From: a virus
Length of the DNA stretch: 31,888 nucleotides
Virus record (IMG/VR): IMGVR_UViG_3300030107_003729
Coordinates: 1 to 31,888 of that record
Direction: 5' to 3' (one strand)
The notes under the pieces are model-generated. The model did not search any database. It was not told the origin of the DNA and worked only from the letters and a program-made list of their open reading frames with translations. The translations under genes were made by a program, and so were the position numbers. Numbering within the stretch: the stretch's first letter is position 1; every line of letters begins with the position of its first letter. Shown piece after piece: positions 22,661-30,979 of the stretch.

Positions 22661-22811
22661 TTGCACAAAATGTGGCGGTTCCCTGGTGCTTGATACTATT
22701 AGGAGTAGTGATGATGCTTATGATTGTTTAATACTTAATTGTAATAATTGTGGTATCATTGTAGATAAACAATTTATGAAAAGGAGTAAGAATGAAGCTG
22801 GACAAGATTAA
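22653..22811 (+). CDS. 52-residue zinc-ribbon protein
   Basis: MSSCTKCGGSLVLD followed by LILNCNNCGIIVDKQF: C4, C7, C30 and C33, with the CxxCGG start of many archaeal zinc ribbons, including transcription-factor ribbons. It overlaps the upstream gene by 8 nt and the downstream gene by 20 nt. Possibly a nucleic-acid or transcription-machinery binder. Confidence 0.65.
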   Translation: MSSCTKCGGSLVLDTIRSSDDAYDCLILNCNNCGIIVDKQFMKRSKNEAGQD

Positions 22812-22992
22812 AGTAAAGTTAGGAGCTACTAGACCTACTAAGATACAATATGAATCTGTAAGGGCTGATATAGAATTAGAACTTACAATGGATGATGAAA
22901 CATTTGCTGAGGATTGGAAACGTATTAGAAACAAAGCTAAGATAATGTTACTAGAAGCAATGGCTGACGCAGAAAGGGGGATGGGAAGATGA
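22792..22992 (+). CDS. 66-residue hypothetical protein
   Basis: MKLDKIKVKLGATRPTKIQY, then an acidic helix (DDETFAEDWKRIRNKAKIML). The start has AGGAG about 6 nt upstream. It ends with an ATGA overlap into the next gene. The strand-then-helix layout suggests a small alpha/beta domain; function is unknown. Confidence 0.65.
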   Translation: MKLDKIKVKLGATRPTKIQYESVRADIELELTMDDETFAEDWKRIRNKAKIMLLEAMADAERGMGR

Positions 22993-23240
22993 AGATGATT
23001 CAAGTGAATACCCTTGCTGTCGCTAAACGATGGAAGAAACGTATGGTAAAAGAAAAGATAAATAATAATTTTACTGGTGCTGAAAAGCGAATAGGTATCT
23101 GGGAAATACCATATCAAGTAGCTAGTGAAAGACAACGTTATGGATATACTGAAAATGTAAGGTATGTGGTTGGTAACGTTCAGGCCGTCAAATACAAAGT
23201 TAATCACTTAGGGGCTAGAGTAGATGAAGAAGATTTGTAA
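22989..23240 (+). CDS. 83-residue basic hypothetical protein
   Basis: MKMIQVNTLAVAKRWKKRMV leads into a region with strands such as YGYTENVRYVVGNVQAVKY. Basic N-terminus and acidic end (DEEDL). It overlaps both neighbours. It may bind nucleic acid, but no motif is recognised. Confidence 0.65.
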   Translation: MKMIQVNTLAVAKRWKKRMVKEKINNNFTGAEKRIGIWEIPYQVASERQRYGYTENVRYVVGNVQAVKYKVNHLGARVDEEDL

Positions 23241-23307
23241 GCATGGTGCTCAGGTAGGAACAGGAAAAGGATGGCGTTGCCTTCATTGTGGACAGATGGT
23301 GGATTGA
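23224..23307 (+). CDS. 27-residue zinc-binding miniprotein
   Basis: MKKICKHGAQVG followed by GWRCLHCGQMVD: C5-x-H7 and C19-x2-C22 form a minimal zinc site. The start overlaps the upstream gene by 17 nt and the TGA overlaps the next ATG (TGATG). Very short, but the ligand spacing matches the 16655-16792 protein. Confidence 0.5.
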   Translation: MKKICKHGAQVGTGKGWRCLHCGQMVD

Positions 23308-23456
23308 TGGAATACGACATATGTGATTTTGTTGATGGTAGTGGCATTACTGAATGTCCTGACTGTGGTGAAATTGTAGAGATGGAGTTTGATGAAAAAG
23401 AAAATATAGATAAGTGTCCATACTGTTACAACGGTAAATACATGTATGGCGACTAA
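23307..23456 (+). CDS. 49-residue zinc-ribbon protein
   Basis: MEYDICDFVDGSGITECPDC then KCPYCYNGKYMYG: two CxxC pairs (CPDC, CPYC) in an acidic protein. ATG 23307 is favoured over the in-frame start at 23271 because it overlaps the stop of the 27-residue gene. Likely zinc-binding; partner unknown. Confidence 0.65.
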   Translation: MEYDICDFVDGSGITECPDCGEIVEMEFDEKENIDKCPYCYNGKYMYGD

Positions 23457-23637
23457 CTACATAATAAAGTGTCCCAAGTGCTATAAGACAAGAGCAGCCG
23501 AAAGCAGATATAAGTCTTGGAAATGCTTTCGGTGTGGATACGTAATGAATAAAAAGAATACTAAAATCCAAGCAGAAACTATTAACATTAAAGAGAATCA
23601 AATAGTAATTAATAGTTTAGATAATAAAGAATATTAA
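23446..23637 (+). CDS. 63-residue zinc-ribbon protein, last of plus block
   Basis: IIKCPKCYKTRAAESR and WKCFRCGYVMNKK form a classic CxxC...CxxC ribbon in the first 35 residues; the rest is a charged, Ile/Asn-rich tail. It overlaps the previous gene by 11 nt. The strong, archaeal-looking ribbon could engage nucleic acid or transcription factors. It is followed by the inverted-repeat region before the convergent tail genes. Confidence 0.7.
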   Translation: MATNYIIKCPKCYKTRAAESRYKSWKCFRCGYVMNKKNTKIQAETINIKENQIVINSLDNKEY

Positions 23638-23658
23638 TCTGGACTGGAAACAGACAGA

Positions 23659-23795
23659 CACCTTCATTTCCACTGGAACTTTTAGAAAGAGTAAGAGCTA
23701 CACTTACACTATAGCTAATAACCCGCCGAACCCCTCTAAAAATTGTAAAAAAAATAACAGGACATCTTTTGAAAGTTCCAGTGGAAACAAAGGTG
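23659..23795. terminator. Long inverted repeat between convergent operons
   Basis: TTTCCACTGGAACTTT (23667-23682) and its exact reverse complement (23772-23787) extend outward through CACCTT (23659-23664) and AAGGTG (23790-23795) after a 2-bp mismatch. The 89-bp centre has an A-run read as T8 on the minus strand (about 23757-23748). Likely a bidirectional terminator for the early and tail operons, but recombination or end-site roles are possible. Confidence 0.55.
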
Positions 23796-23802
23796 TGTGT
23801 GT

Positions 23803-24885
23803 CTATACTTGTGAAGCTATTAATTGACTTATACTTAACTCTGGAGTTCCTAATGTAATAGTGCTTACTACAGAATCCGTAAAGCTATGAGATACTCCTA
23901 CTACTGGTAACAATTCTTTTTTTCCTAATGTAGGAATACTAACCTCAATGTAATCTCCTAAAGAAATATGTTCACCACCTGTCATTACTACTTTGTAAGT
24001 CATAGTCGGTTCCTTATGTAATAATATAGTTTGATATGCTAATTCTTCTAATCTATCTTTACGTTTACTACTTATTTTAAAAAGTTTGCCATAGACACCA
24101 TTTCTAGCAACACTGTCTTGGTCTGTAATTGTAGTAAACACACTAGCATCTAAATTACTTTGATAAGTAGCACTGTTAACTAACTGACTAGAATTTATAT
24201 TTGCAACCACTCCTGGCCCTGTTAAGTTATTGCTATTATCCGAAATAGACATCAATGGTTTAGATTGAAAGTTAGTTGGGTCTTCTAACCAAAAATCCAT
24301 AACATTGTTTCTTCGTATTGCATAACGCCATTGTAAAGCAACTGCGTTAGGATGGAAATCATCATCGCGAACATCAATCATATATCTAAAACATTTTTCA
24401 ATGAACTGCCTTCGAGACATTAAACCTGTTAAATCCATATCATCTGTTGCTATTATACCACTACCTTCTATCAATTCACTTACATCTATATCTTTGTAGT
24501 TACAAGCATTAGAAGCAAGCATATACAAATCTTCACCAATAATCTCATTACGTTTATATTCTACTATTTCCGATGATTGTAATTGCGTAATTAAATCAAC
24601 TGCAGTAAAAGAAGATTCATTATAGGAAGGTGCAATCTCTGTTATGATTCCTACAAAATCTAAATTATGATTTGTTTCATTAGTTCCAACTTTGATTATC
24701 ACGTTAGACCCTATTTTAAGTAAACTAGTTGATTCTATACCTGCCATAGATGCTTTTACAACACGTGCAGAATCTATTTGCTGTTGGAAATCAATACCTG
24801 TAATAAAAGGAAAAGGAACGCCATCAATTGTGCATTCTAAATCTATATTGTCTGATATTAAACTTTTTCTTAATATGATTGGCAT
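23803..24885 (-). CDS. Baseplate hub protein (late control D/XkdQ-like)
   Basis: This 360-residue protein opens with a beta-rich domain (VPFPFITGIDFQQQIDSARV) and GSNVIIKVGTNETNHNLDFV, typical of tail hub proteins of the gpD/gp44/XkdQ type. Near the C-terminus is the GGEHISLGDYIEVSIPTLGK barrel segment and GVSHSFTDSVVSTITLG, also seen in such hubs. It would cap the distal tail tube. The gene is last in the tail operon, adjoins the distal tail gene, and ends at the right arm of the inverted repeat. Family membership is inferred from pattern. Confidence 0.7.
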   Translation of the reverse strand: MPIILRKSLISDNIDLECTIDGVPFPFITGIDFQQQIDSARVVKASMAGIESTSLLKIGSNVIIKVGTNETNHNLDFVGIITEIAPSYNESSFTAVDLITQLQSSEIVEYKRNEIIGEDLYMLASNACNYKDIDVSELIEGSGIIATDDMDLTGLMSRRQFIEKCFRYMIDVRDDDFHPNAVALQWRYAIRRNNVMDFWLEDPTNFQSKPLMSISDNSNNLTGPGVVANINSSQLVNSATYQSNLDASVFTTITDQDSVARNGVYGKLFKISSKRKDRLEELAYQTILLHKEPTMTYKVVMTGGEHISLGDYIEVSIPTLGKKELLPVVGVSHSFTDSVVSTITLGTPELSISQLIASQV

Positions 24886-27800
24886 TTAAGTTACATCCTC
24901 GCCAACAATTATAAATCTTAAATCTGCAGTGTATTCACTACCTAACTGTGGAGTTTTTGATAAAGTTCCGTTAACATATTTCATCCTATAAGTAACATCT
25001 ACAGTAGAACCATCTATTTTTCTATAATCTAAAAACACATAATCATAAGTGTCTCCTTCAATTAAAGACCTTATTTTGCGTAATCCTGCATCTGAAATAA
25101 GTCTTAAAGATAAAGATAAAGTAGGTAAACCCATTTTATTACGTGTAACGTTAGAAGGATACTTACGACTGCCAAGCGGCATTACTCCCACAATACCACC
25201 ATCTCTTGATTTCTGCAAGTTTGTTATTGCAATGTCGTTTGTTGTTAAAGTGTTCTCTGTGGTATTACTATCATAATCTGTATTGGTTATTAAATCTAAA
25301 ACATTTGGTTGTGCAACAACAACTGAAGTATGAGAAACATCTGCATTTACTAAAAACGAAGTTGTATCGTCATCTATAACTTTTGATTCAAAACTAACAA
25401 TATCATCTTGAGAACTGCCCTGTGTAAAACCAACAGTTCTGTTTGGATTAGAAATTACACGAATTATATCGGCTTCTTCATCACTCTCATCAACAGGCCC
25501 TGCAGTTACAAAGTCATCTACATCACTTCCATAAACATATGCAGTATCAAAATTACCACTACCTGAAGATGCAAATCCTGCTAATTTAAAATACTTAGGG
25601 CTTGCATAAGTTCCGTTATCTGTAGTATTGCCTACTGCAATAATATCATCTTCAAAGAATCCATTATTTAACCAACACGTGTCATTAACTGAACTACTTC
25701 CTGATGCGACTGATTGTAATAAAATTGTATCGCCGACTCCTGCGCCAGAACCATCATGGACTGCAAAATCAATCTTACCTCCAGAAGTATTTCCTTTTAC
25801 TCTAGCAAAACCACCCCACCTATACCGTATTGCATCAGAACCTGCCGTAGTATCTGAAACATATCTAAGTTCTTTATTAACTATGTATGAGTCTACTATA
25901 CCAATACTTGAATCATTTCCATGAGATGCAGCAGTGCTAAAGAAATAACCTCTAATAACATATATGCGTGCGTTGTTTGTATCGACTCTAATTATTTTCA
26001 TATATTCAGAATCTATTTTTATAACTTGACCTGCTTTGAATGCACCAGTATTATCCACATTAATCATCATTTCACTTGAATCTAATGCTTCATTCGTTAA
26101 AACACCAGACAGTTTAGTAGTCCAATCATCTTTGTTTGCAACTAAAACATACCTTGCACCAGTAGTGTCAGTAGTGTCTTTAGTTGTCACAACCACCGCT
26201 TCAATATTTTTAAAAAAGTTTGTTGTAGCTGTTGATTCTTTGTAAACTACCGCATCATCAACACCATTTATAGGTGTTATTTCTTCACTAGTGTATTTAT
26301 AATGACTAAAAGTAGCATCATCGTCTTTGATTGCATCGCCGTCAGATTGAAAAGATGCTAAACCAAATACTTTAATTCTCATTGAACTCATATTACCATC
26401 ATCTAACTGAACTAAAGAAACACGTTTAGAAGAAGTATCGAACACCTCATTGTTATTATCAAAAGCTCCCATTGTGCATAAGGTATCTGCCTGACCTGAA
26501 ACACAAGTAAATAAATGATTTTGTATCTCTCTATCACTACCAATAGCTCTACTCTGTGCAGAACTGATAGTTAACATGTTATTTAAATCTGCAAACCTAG
26601 AAGATAATACTTTACGCCGACTTGTTGATAATCTTGAAACAGGATTTGCTTCGTTTACTCCTGCACCTGTTGCTAAAGAGTGCTTATCACTTACAAAACC
26701 ATTAGGGTCCCTAACTCTTACTTTTATTGTCTTAGAACCTGCAGTGTCATATCTGTGTGTTATTGTAAGATTACCACTAGTTGTTGTAGCTGGAGCGGTA
26801 GCTTGATTAAAAAAATACTCACTGTAATCTGCGTCTGTGTCGCTTGCACCAGCATCCCAATTAACCAAAACACTAGAAAACTTACCACCAAATTCTGCAG
26901 CAGAAACTGTTTCAGACGCTACAGTTAATGTAGTTTCTTCACCTATATCCATAGCATTTGGTGAAATAGCACTACTGTTTGCAACCTCTGGCCTAGTTAC
27001 TGCAATAACATTTGACGCGCCACCATTATCATCTGTATTAACTGAATCCTCTGCAAACAATCTAAAATAATATGTTGTATCGTCTGTTGCTAAAGGACTA
27101 CCTGTAAGCGTGCTTGTATCGAATGTAGTCTTACCTGTGTCTGTAAAATCTGTAACGCTATCTCCATGGTCTGGTGCCGTGTCTGATGTAGATACACATA
27201 TACTATACTTCTGTAAATCTTCAGAGTCCGTATCTTGGTCTATTCTGATAGTCCCTGTTACGCCATCAGGATTTGCTGCAATACTAATTTTAGGTGATGA
27301 GGGAGTAGGTATTTCATAAGTTATAAAATATTTAGGCACATTTCCTGAACTTCCTGCATTAGAATCATCTTCAACTGTAATTGAACCACTTGTTGCCCAT
27401 AAACCCACATTAACTGTAGAACCAAATGTTAAATTATGTTTTCTAACTGCATCTTCCGTTATAACTATAGTAGCAGTGCCAGGAGCAGATATGTTGTAAG
27501 TGCCAATAGGGTCGCCTTTTAACGGACCTGGATTAACTGTAGACTCCGAGGCACCATCGAAAGCAGGTTCCCAAAGAACTGTTGTATTAGACGAATCGTC
27601 AGGCCCATACCAATTTGCTTGATTTTCAGTAAAATCTTCATTTAAAAAACACATTTGACCAACACCAGCAGAAGGACCTGCCGTCAACCTGCTAAATTGA
27701 ATATGAATTTTGCGCAAAATAGCATTAGAAGGAATTGCTAAGGTTTCAACATCTGCAACTACAAAAGACAAAAGACCCACATCTTCCTCTGTTCCACCCC

Positions 27801-27918
27801 CGTCAGGAAATAAACTTAAAACAGTATCGTCATTATTAGTGCCTTTAGACCCTTGGTTTAGCCATGTTGTTGAAGGTATTGCAATTGTAGCACCACTAGT
27901 ATCTGCTGTTTGCCCCAT
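24886..27918 (-). CDS. Large distal tail protein with FN3-like and PKD-like domains
   Basis: This is a 1010-residue protein. The N-terminal 200 residues are beta-rich. A fibronectin III-like domain lies at about 204-306 and ends TTYYFRLFAEDSVN. A PKD-like domain (about 310-415) contains LTITHRYDTAGSKTIKVRVR, the family's hallmark strand. At about 620-685 is a small module with KIDSEYMKIIRV and YVIRGYFFSTAASHGND, shared with the LamG fiber. The C-terminal region (RKYPSNVTRNKMGLPTLSLS ... YTADLRFIIVGEDV) resembles a distal-tail ring protein. PKD and FN3 domains are common in archaeal surface proteins and tail adhesins. The gene abuts the hub gene (TAA ATG) and overlaps the tape measure stop. 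Confidence 0.75.
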   Translation of the reverse strand: MGQTADTSGATIAIPSTTWLNQGSKGTNNDDTVLSLFPDGGGTEEDVGLLSFVVADVETLAIPSNAILRKIHIQFSRLTAGPSAGVGQMCFLNEDFTENQANWYGPDDSSNTTVLWEPAFDGASESTVNPGPLKGDPIGTYNISAPGTATIVITEDAVRKHNLTFGSTVNVGLWATSGSITVEDDSNAGSSGNVPKYFITYEIPTPSSPKISIAANPDGVTGTIRIDQDTDSEDLQKYSICVSTSDTAPDHGDSVTDFTDTGKTTFDTSTLTGSPLATDDTTYYFRLFAEDSVNTDDNGGASNVIAVTRPEVANSSAISPNAMDIGEETTLTVASETVSAAEFGGKFSSVLVNWDAGASDTDADYSEYFFNQATAPATTTSGNLTITHRYDTAGSKTIKVRVRDPNGFVSDKHSLATGAGVNEANPVSRLSTSRRKVLSSRFADLNNMLTISSAQSRAIGSDREIQNHLFTCVSGQADTLCTMGAFDNNNEVFDTSSKRVSLVQLDDGNMSSMRIKVFGLASFQSDGDAIKDDDATFSHYKYTSEEITPINGVDDAVVYKESTATTNFFKNIEAVVVTTKDTTDTTGARYVLVANKDDWTTKLSGVLTNEALDSSEMMINVDNTGAFKAGQVIKIDSEYMKIIRVDTNNARIYVIRGYFFSTAASHGNDSSIGIVDSYIVNKELRYVSDTTAGSDAIRYRWGGFARVKGNTSGGKIDFAVHDGSGAGVGDTILLQSVASGSSSVNDTCWLNNGFFEDDIIAVGNTTDNGTYASPKYFKLAGFASSGSGNFDTAYVYGSDVDDFVTAGPVDESDEEADIIRVISNPNRTVGFTQGSSQDDIVSFESKVIDDDTTSFLVNADVSHTSVVVAQPNVLDLITNTDYDSNTTENTLTTNDIAITNLQKSRDGGIVGVMPLGSRKYPSNVTRNKMGLPTLSLSLRLISDAGLRKIRSLIEGDTYDYVFLDYRKIDGSTVDVTYRMKYVNGTLSKTPQLGSEYTADLRFIIVGEDVT

Positions 27919-28619
27919 TATGCTAGTCTAGTAATAGACCCTCCTTGACCAAAAATACTACGTCTCATTTTAGTATCAAAATCATCTATAATATTTCCTG
28001 CAGTGCCGCTAATAGCGTCTGAAACTCCGTTTATTCCATCTATTATTCTAATTAAAACTCGGTCAATATCATCTGCAACAAAAAGTAATTCTCTTAATTT
28101 TCCTGCATACTCTCCTATTTCATCACGGTATAATATAAAAGCCGCCCCTAATAGAATTACACCTGCTGTAACTCCTACTATAATCCCTACTAATGCAGTT
28201 AGTGTAACGCCTAAAGCACTTGCAACGGTTGTTAATCCAATAGTCGCAGCACCCGTAGCAAAAGCTTTACTACTAACAACTGCTAAACCTGCACCAAATA
28301 AAACAAACAAAGCAATTATAGATTCCAAAGGCCCCACAATCAATTCAATAATATCTAAATAACGTGCCAATTGGTCCCTTGATTCTTGTGTTCCAACGCC
28401 TAATCGTTCTGCTGCACCGTGTGACTTTCTAAGACCTCCTGTAAATTGATTTAATGCGCCTACTGTCAAAGCCATTCCTCCCGTAAACATAGCTAAATCT
28501 AAATTAGCTCCAGCAGCGCTTTTGCCTAAATTATCTAACTCGTCATCTACTCTTTGTATATCATCAGAAGCATTATCTACACCATCTAAAACAATTCTAA
28601 CTACATATTCATCGGCCAT
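27918..28619 (-). CDS. Short tape measure-like protein
   Basis: This 233-residue protein has a charged helical N-terminus (LDGVDNASDDIQRVDDELDN), Gly/Ala-rich helices, and two strongly hydrophobic stretches at about 91-116 and 120-163 (GVTLTALVGIIVGVTAGVIL). It ends in amphipathic helices. That is the composition of a tail tape measure protein, which sets tail length and may cross the host membrane. At about 0.15 nm per residue it predicts a tail near 35 nm, short for a siphovirus. The start overlaps the preceding gene by 11 nt. Confidence 0.65.
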   Translation of the reverse strand: MADEYVVRIVLDGVDNASDDIQRVDDELDNLGKSAAGANLDLAMFTGGMALTVGALNQFTGGLRKSHGAAERLGVGTQESRDQLARYLDIIELIVGPLESIIALFVLFGAGLAVVSSKAFATGAATIGLTTVASALGVTLTALVGIIVGVTAGVILLGAAFILYRDEIGEYAGKLRELLFVADDIDRVLIRIIDGINGVSDAISGTAGNIIDDFDTKMRRSIFGQGGSITRLA

Positions 28620-29181
28620 ACTTTGTTATTGCCTCCGCTTTAATCTGGTCAAACTCTGCTAATCGTTTTTTGTTAACATGATTTGCAACTGCTGAATGCT
28701 CTGATGTCAACATATTTACATAACTAGCCAACGTGTCTCTATCATATTCATCTAAACAATCCCACATCTTATGAACTTGCTCATACGTCATAGCAGGTTC
28801 CTCTATCATTAATTCTAACATACCTATGTAAATAGGAATCGTGCGCAACTTTGCATCTGCTAAAACAGTATAGTCTTCCTTTGTCATTAACTCTTGTTTT
28901 TCAAACATTTTGTTTGTTATTCTTCGCAATACTGGAGCGTCCTTAGTTAGTTGAACTTTTAAGTCATGGAACTTTACATCTATTTTTTCCCAATCTTCTG
29001 CCGTAAGCCTTTTAAGCACTATCACAGGAGCAGTGTCTTTTTTGAAATATTTACGCCATCCTTTTGGTTTGTTAAACTTTGCAAGGCTATGTAAATGAAC
29101 TACTTTTCGTTCCCAGTATTCTTTTTCAACCTGCCCTATATCAAGCAGAGGGGCATCTAACTGACCTCTAACGCTTACCAT
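28609..29181 (-). CDS. Tail assembly chaperone-like protein
   Basis: A 190-residue soluble helical protein between the tail tube and tape measure genes, the normal place of tail assembly chaperones. It has DWEKIDVKFHDLKVQLTKDA in the middle and a charged helical end. No -1 slippery extension into the next frame was found. Function is inferred from position. An AGGTAGGT-like site precedes the start of this gene. Confidence 0.55.
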   Translation of the reverse strand: MVSVRGQLDAPLLDIGQVEKEYWERKVVHLHSLAKFNKPKGWRKYFKKDTAPVIVLKRLTAEDWEKIDVKFHDLKVQLTKDAPVLRRITNKMFEKQELMTKEDYTVLADAKLRTIPIYIGMLELMIEEPAMTYEQVHKMWDCLDEYDRDTLASYVNMLTSEHSAVANHVNKKRLAEFDQIKAEAITKYGR

Positions 29182-29189
29182 TTACCTAC

Positions 29190-30518
29190 CTATAATGACC
29201 AATCAGCACTGATAGCATAAGCACTGTAGTTAAGGAAATCTCCATTACCTCTAAACTTTATTGAAACTGTTTCTGTAGTTTCGCCACCTGCAGTAACAGG
29301 TCGTGAGAAAGAAGTAATGGTTCCATTCGTAAGTGCTATTGAACCATTTGTGCCTAAATCTAATCTAACTAAGGGTAGTGTTGTTTTACTAACATATAAA
29401 TCATACAAGGTTTCATCTTCTGCAGTCATTGTTATGTCTAATGTAACATCTGCTTTACCTCGCCTCATCTTACTATGTTGCAACCATTTTATAGTTGAAT
29501 CATCTTGCCCTAATGTTCTTGCAGGTATTGGAAGATTGTTATTTGCTATTTTTAAAGATACTGTTTTTATATTGTTAAAAGCTGTAAGAGTTTCATCTGC
29601 ATCGTTAACAACAGGGATTGCAACATTACTACCAATCATTTTGTAAATGCCTTTTAGTAAATTCTGAGGGTTTGCACTTCCTGCGTTTGCTGTAGCAGAG
29701 CTTGTAACTCCTGCGTTAAGAACTGCTGTAAGCTCTGTAATTGTTTCAGTGTCTGTGTGGTCTAAATCAATCACTCCATTATTTACTAATGCTGCATGGT
29801 CTCCAGAACCATATCCTGAATCTAAAGTGCCAGAAGTGTCAAATATTTTCATATATCGTTCACCTACTTCAACATAATGACCTGCAGTTCTGTTAATCGA
29901 TACGCCATTAGTAGTTGCAGTTGAATAACTTACAACTAAGTCACTAGGCAATAATGGGTCTGAAGTTGGTGGTGATGGCCATGCTACTGCTGAGTAATCA
30001 GAACCTCCGCCTCCGTCTGGTTGTAAAAATCCTGCAAAATTAGCATCACTGTCATCTTGTGTATAAAATGCAGTGCATTGTGAATCTAAAGTAATGTAAC
30101 CTCCAGTAGTATAGTCTGCTTCTAATGTTACTTCATTAGGAACTACTCCTGTAACTAAAGTGTAATCACCTGCAGTATCTCTTGCTAATACTGCTAATGA
30201 ATCTGCAGTGTTTGTAAGTTTTGATGGACTTTTTGTTGAACTATATTCAGTTGTGCTTCCTATTGCTCTACCCAACAATTGTTGCCAACCAGTTCCTTGT
30301 AATGCAACTTTAAGAGGTAAAGTAACTGCAATTGGTCCAGATGCATGATGTGCATCCGTTGACTGACCAATACTTGGAACAGGAGTTATGTTCATCTCTA
30401 TCGCTCTAGGGTCAAATGTGTCCAATAGACCTAAGTGTGTCAATGCCGTCCCTGGAGGGTCGCCATACGTGCTTTCGACTTCAAATGCCGCTTCTACTGT
30501 TTGTGCTAATCTTACCAT
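29190..30518 (-). CDS. Major tail tube protein
   Basis: A 442-residue beta-rich protein rich in Thr, Gly, Asp and Ser. The start (MVRLAQTVEAAFEVESTYGD) and the end (TTETVSIKFRGNGDFLNYSA) resemble tail tube proteins with two halves of a tube fold and an inserted domain. The length is larger than a minimal tube (about 200), suggesting an external domain. It follows the tail terminator-like gene (TAATG overlap) and precedes the chaperone, as in siphoviruses and contractile-tail viruses. Confidence 0.65.
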   Translation of the reverse strand: MVRLAQTVEAAFEVESTYGDPPGTALTHLGLLDTFDPRAIEMNITPVPSIGQSTDAHHASGPIAVTLPLKVALQGTGWQQLLGRAIGSTTEYSSTKSPSKLTNTADSLAVLARDTAGDYTLVTGVVPNEVTLEADYTTGGYITLDSQCTAFYTQDDSDANFAGFLQPDGGGGSDYSAVAWPSPPTSDPLLPSDLVVSYSTATTNGVSINRTAGHYVEVGERYMKIFDTSGTLDSGYGSGDHAALVNNGVIDLDHTDTETITELTAVLNAGVTSSATANAGSANPQNLLKGIYKMIGSNVAIPVVNDADETLTAFNNIKTVSLKIANNNLPIPARTLGQDDSTIKWLQHSKMRRGKADVTLDITMTAEDETLYDLYVSKTTLPLVRLDLGTNGSIALTNGTITSFSRPVTAGGETTETVSIKFRGNGDFLNYSAYAISADWSL

Positions 30519-30979
30519 TATATCACCGCCTCGTAACTTGTTATTTCACAATCGAGAACATAACGAAACCAGCGACGTTGTTTGTCACTCTGGTCTGTGC
30601 GAGACAATAGTTTTATGTCTGCATAATTGGCGTTTAACACCGTAGGCGCATTTCCTGCTTTTGCACCTCTAATGATACTTACAACTTCTGAATACAAATC
30701 TCTAAGTCTTGACCTACTTACCTGTGTTGCAATATCTATCGAAATACGGGCGATAGACTTATCTACCCCCTTTCCGACACCTAGAAAATCGTGATTAGCT
30801 GCTACTTCGTAACAACGAATTACATCATTATCTTTTAAATTAACTTTATTTAAATCCCACGAATCACCAATATCTGGCTTTGTAGAAGTTCCAGCTATGT
30901 CTCCTACATCCCAATTAGAGTCTATTAATGCTGAGACGGTTGTCACAGGGTCATTTAATTCAGCATAAGTGACTGCCAT
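30518..30979 (-). CDS. Tail terminator-like protein
   Basis: This 153-residue alpha/beta protein (MAVTYAELNDPVTTVSALID ... RRWFRYVLDCEITSYEAVI) contains KSIARISIDIATQVSRSRLR followed by a helix DLYSEVVSIIRG, a pattern consistent with gpU-type tail terminators. It lies between the connector and the tube genes and is coupled by TAATG on both sides. Assignment rests mostly on position and fold pattern. Confidence 0.6.
   Translation of the reverse strand: MAVTYAELNDPVTTVSALIDSNWDVGDIAGTSTKPDIGDSWDLNKVNLKDNDVIRCYEVAANHDFLGVGKGVDKSIARISIDIATQVSRSRLRDLYSEVVSIIRGAKAGNAPTVLNANYADIKLLSRTDQSDKQRRWFRYVLDCEITSYEAVI

Noticed and set aside
22728-23207. 159-codon minus frame opposite the second early operon
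   Set aside because: It is antisense to several coupled genes with good binding sites, and its Ile/Ser/Phe-rich composition is typical of an antisense shadow.
28609-28690. Possible -1 frameshift (AACAAAAAACG) in the chaperone-like gene
   Set aside because: The codon phase does not fit the X XXY YYZ slippery pattern, and the next gene lies in the +1 frame rather than -1.
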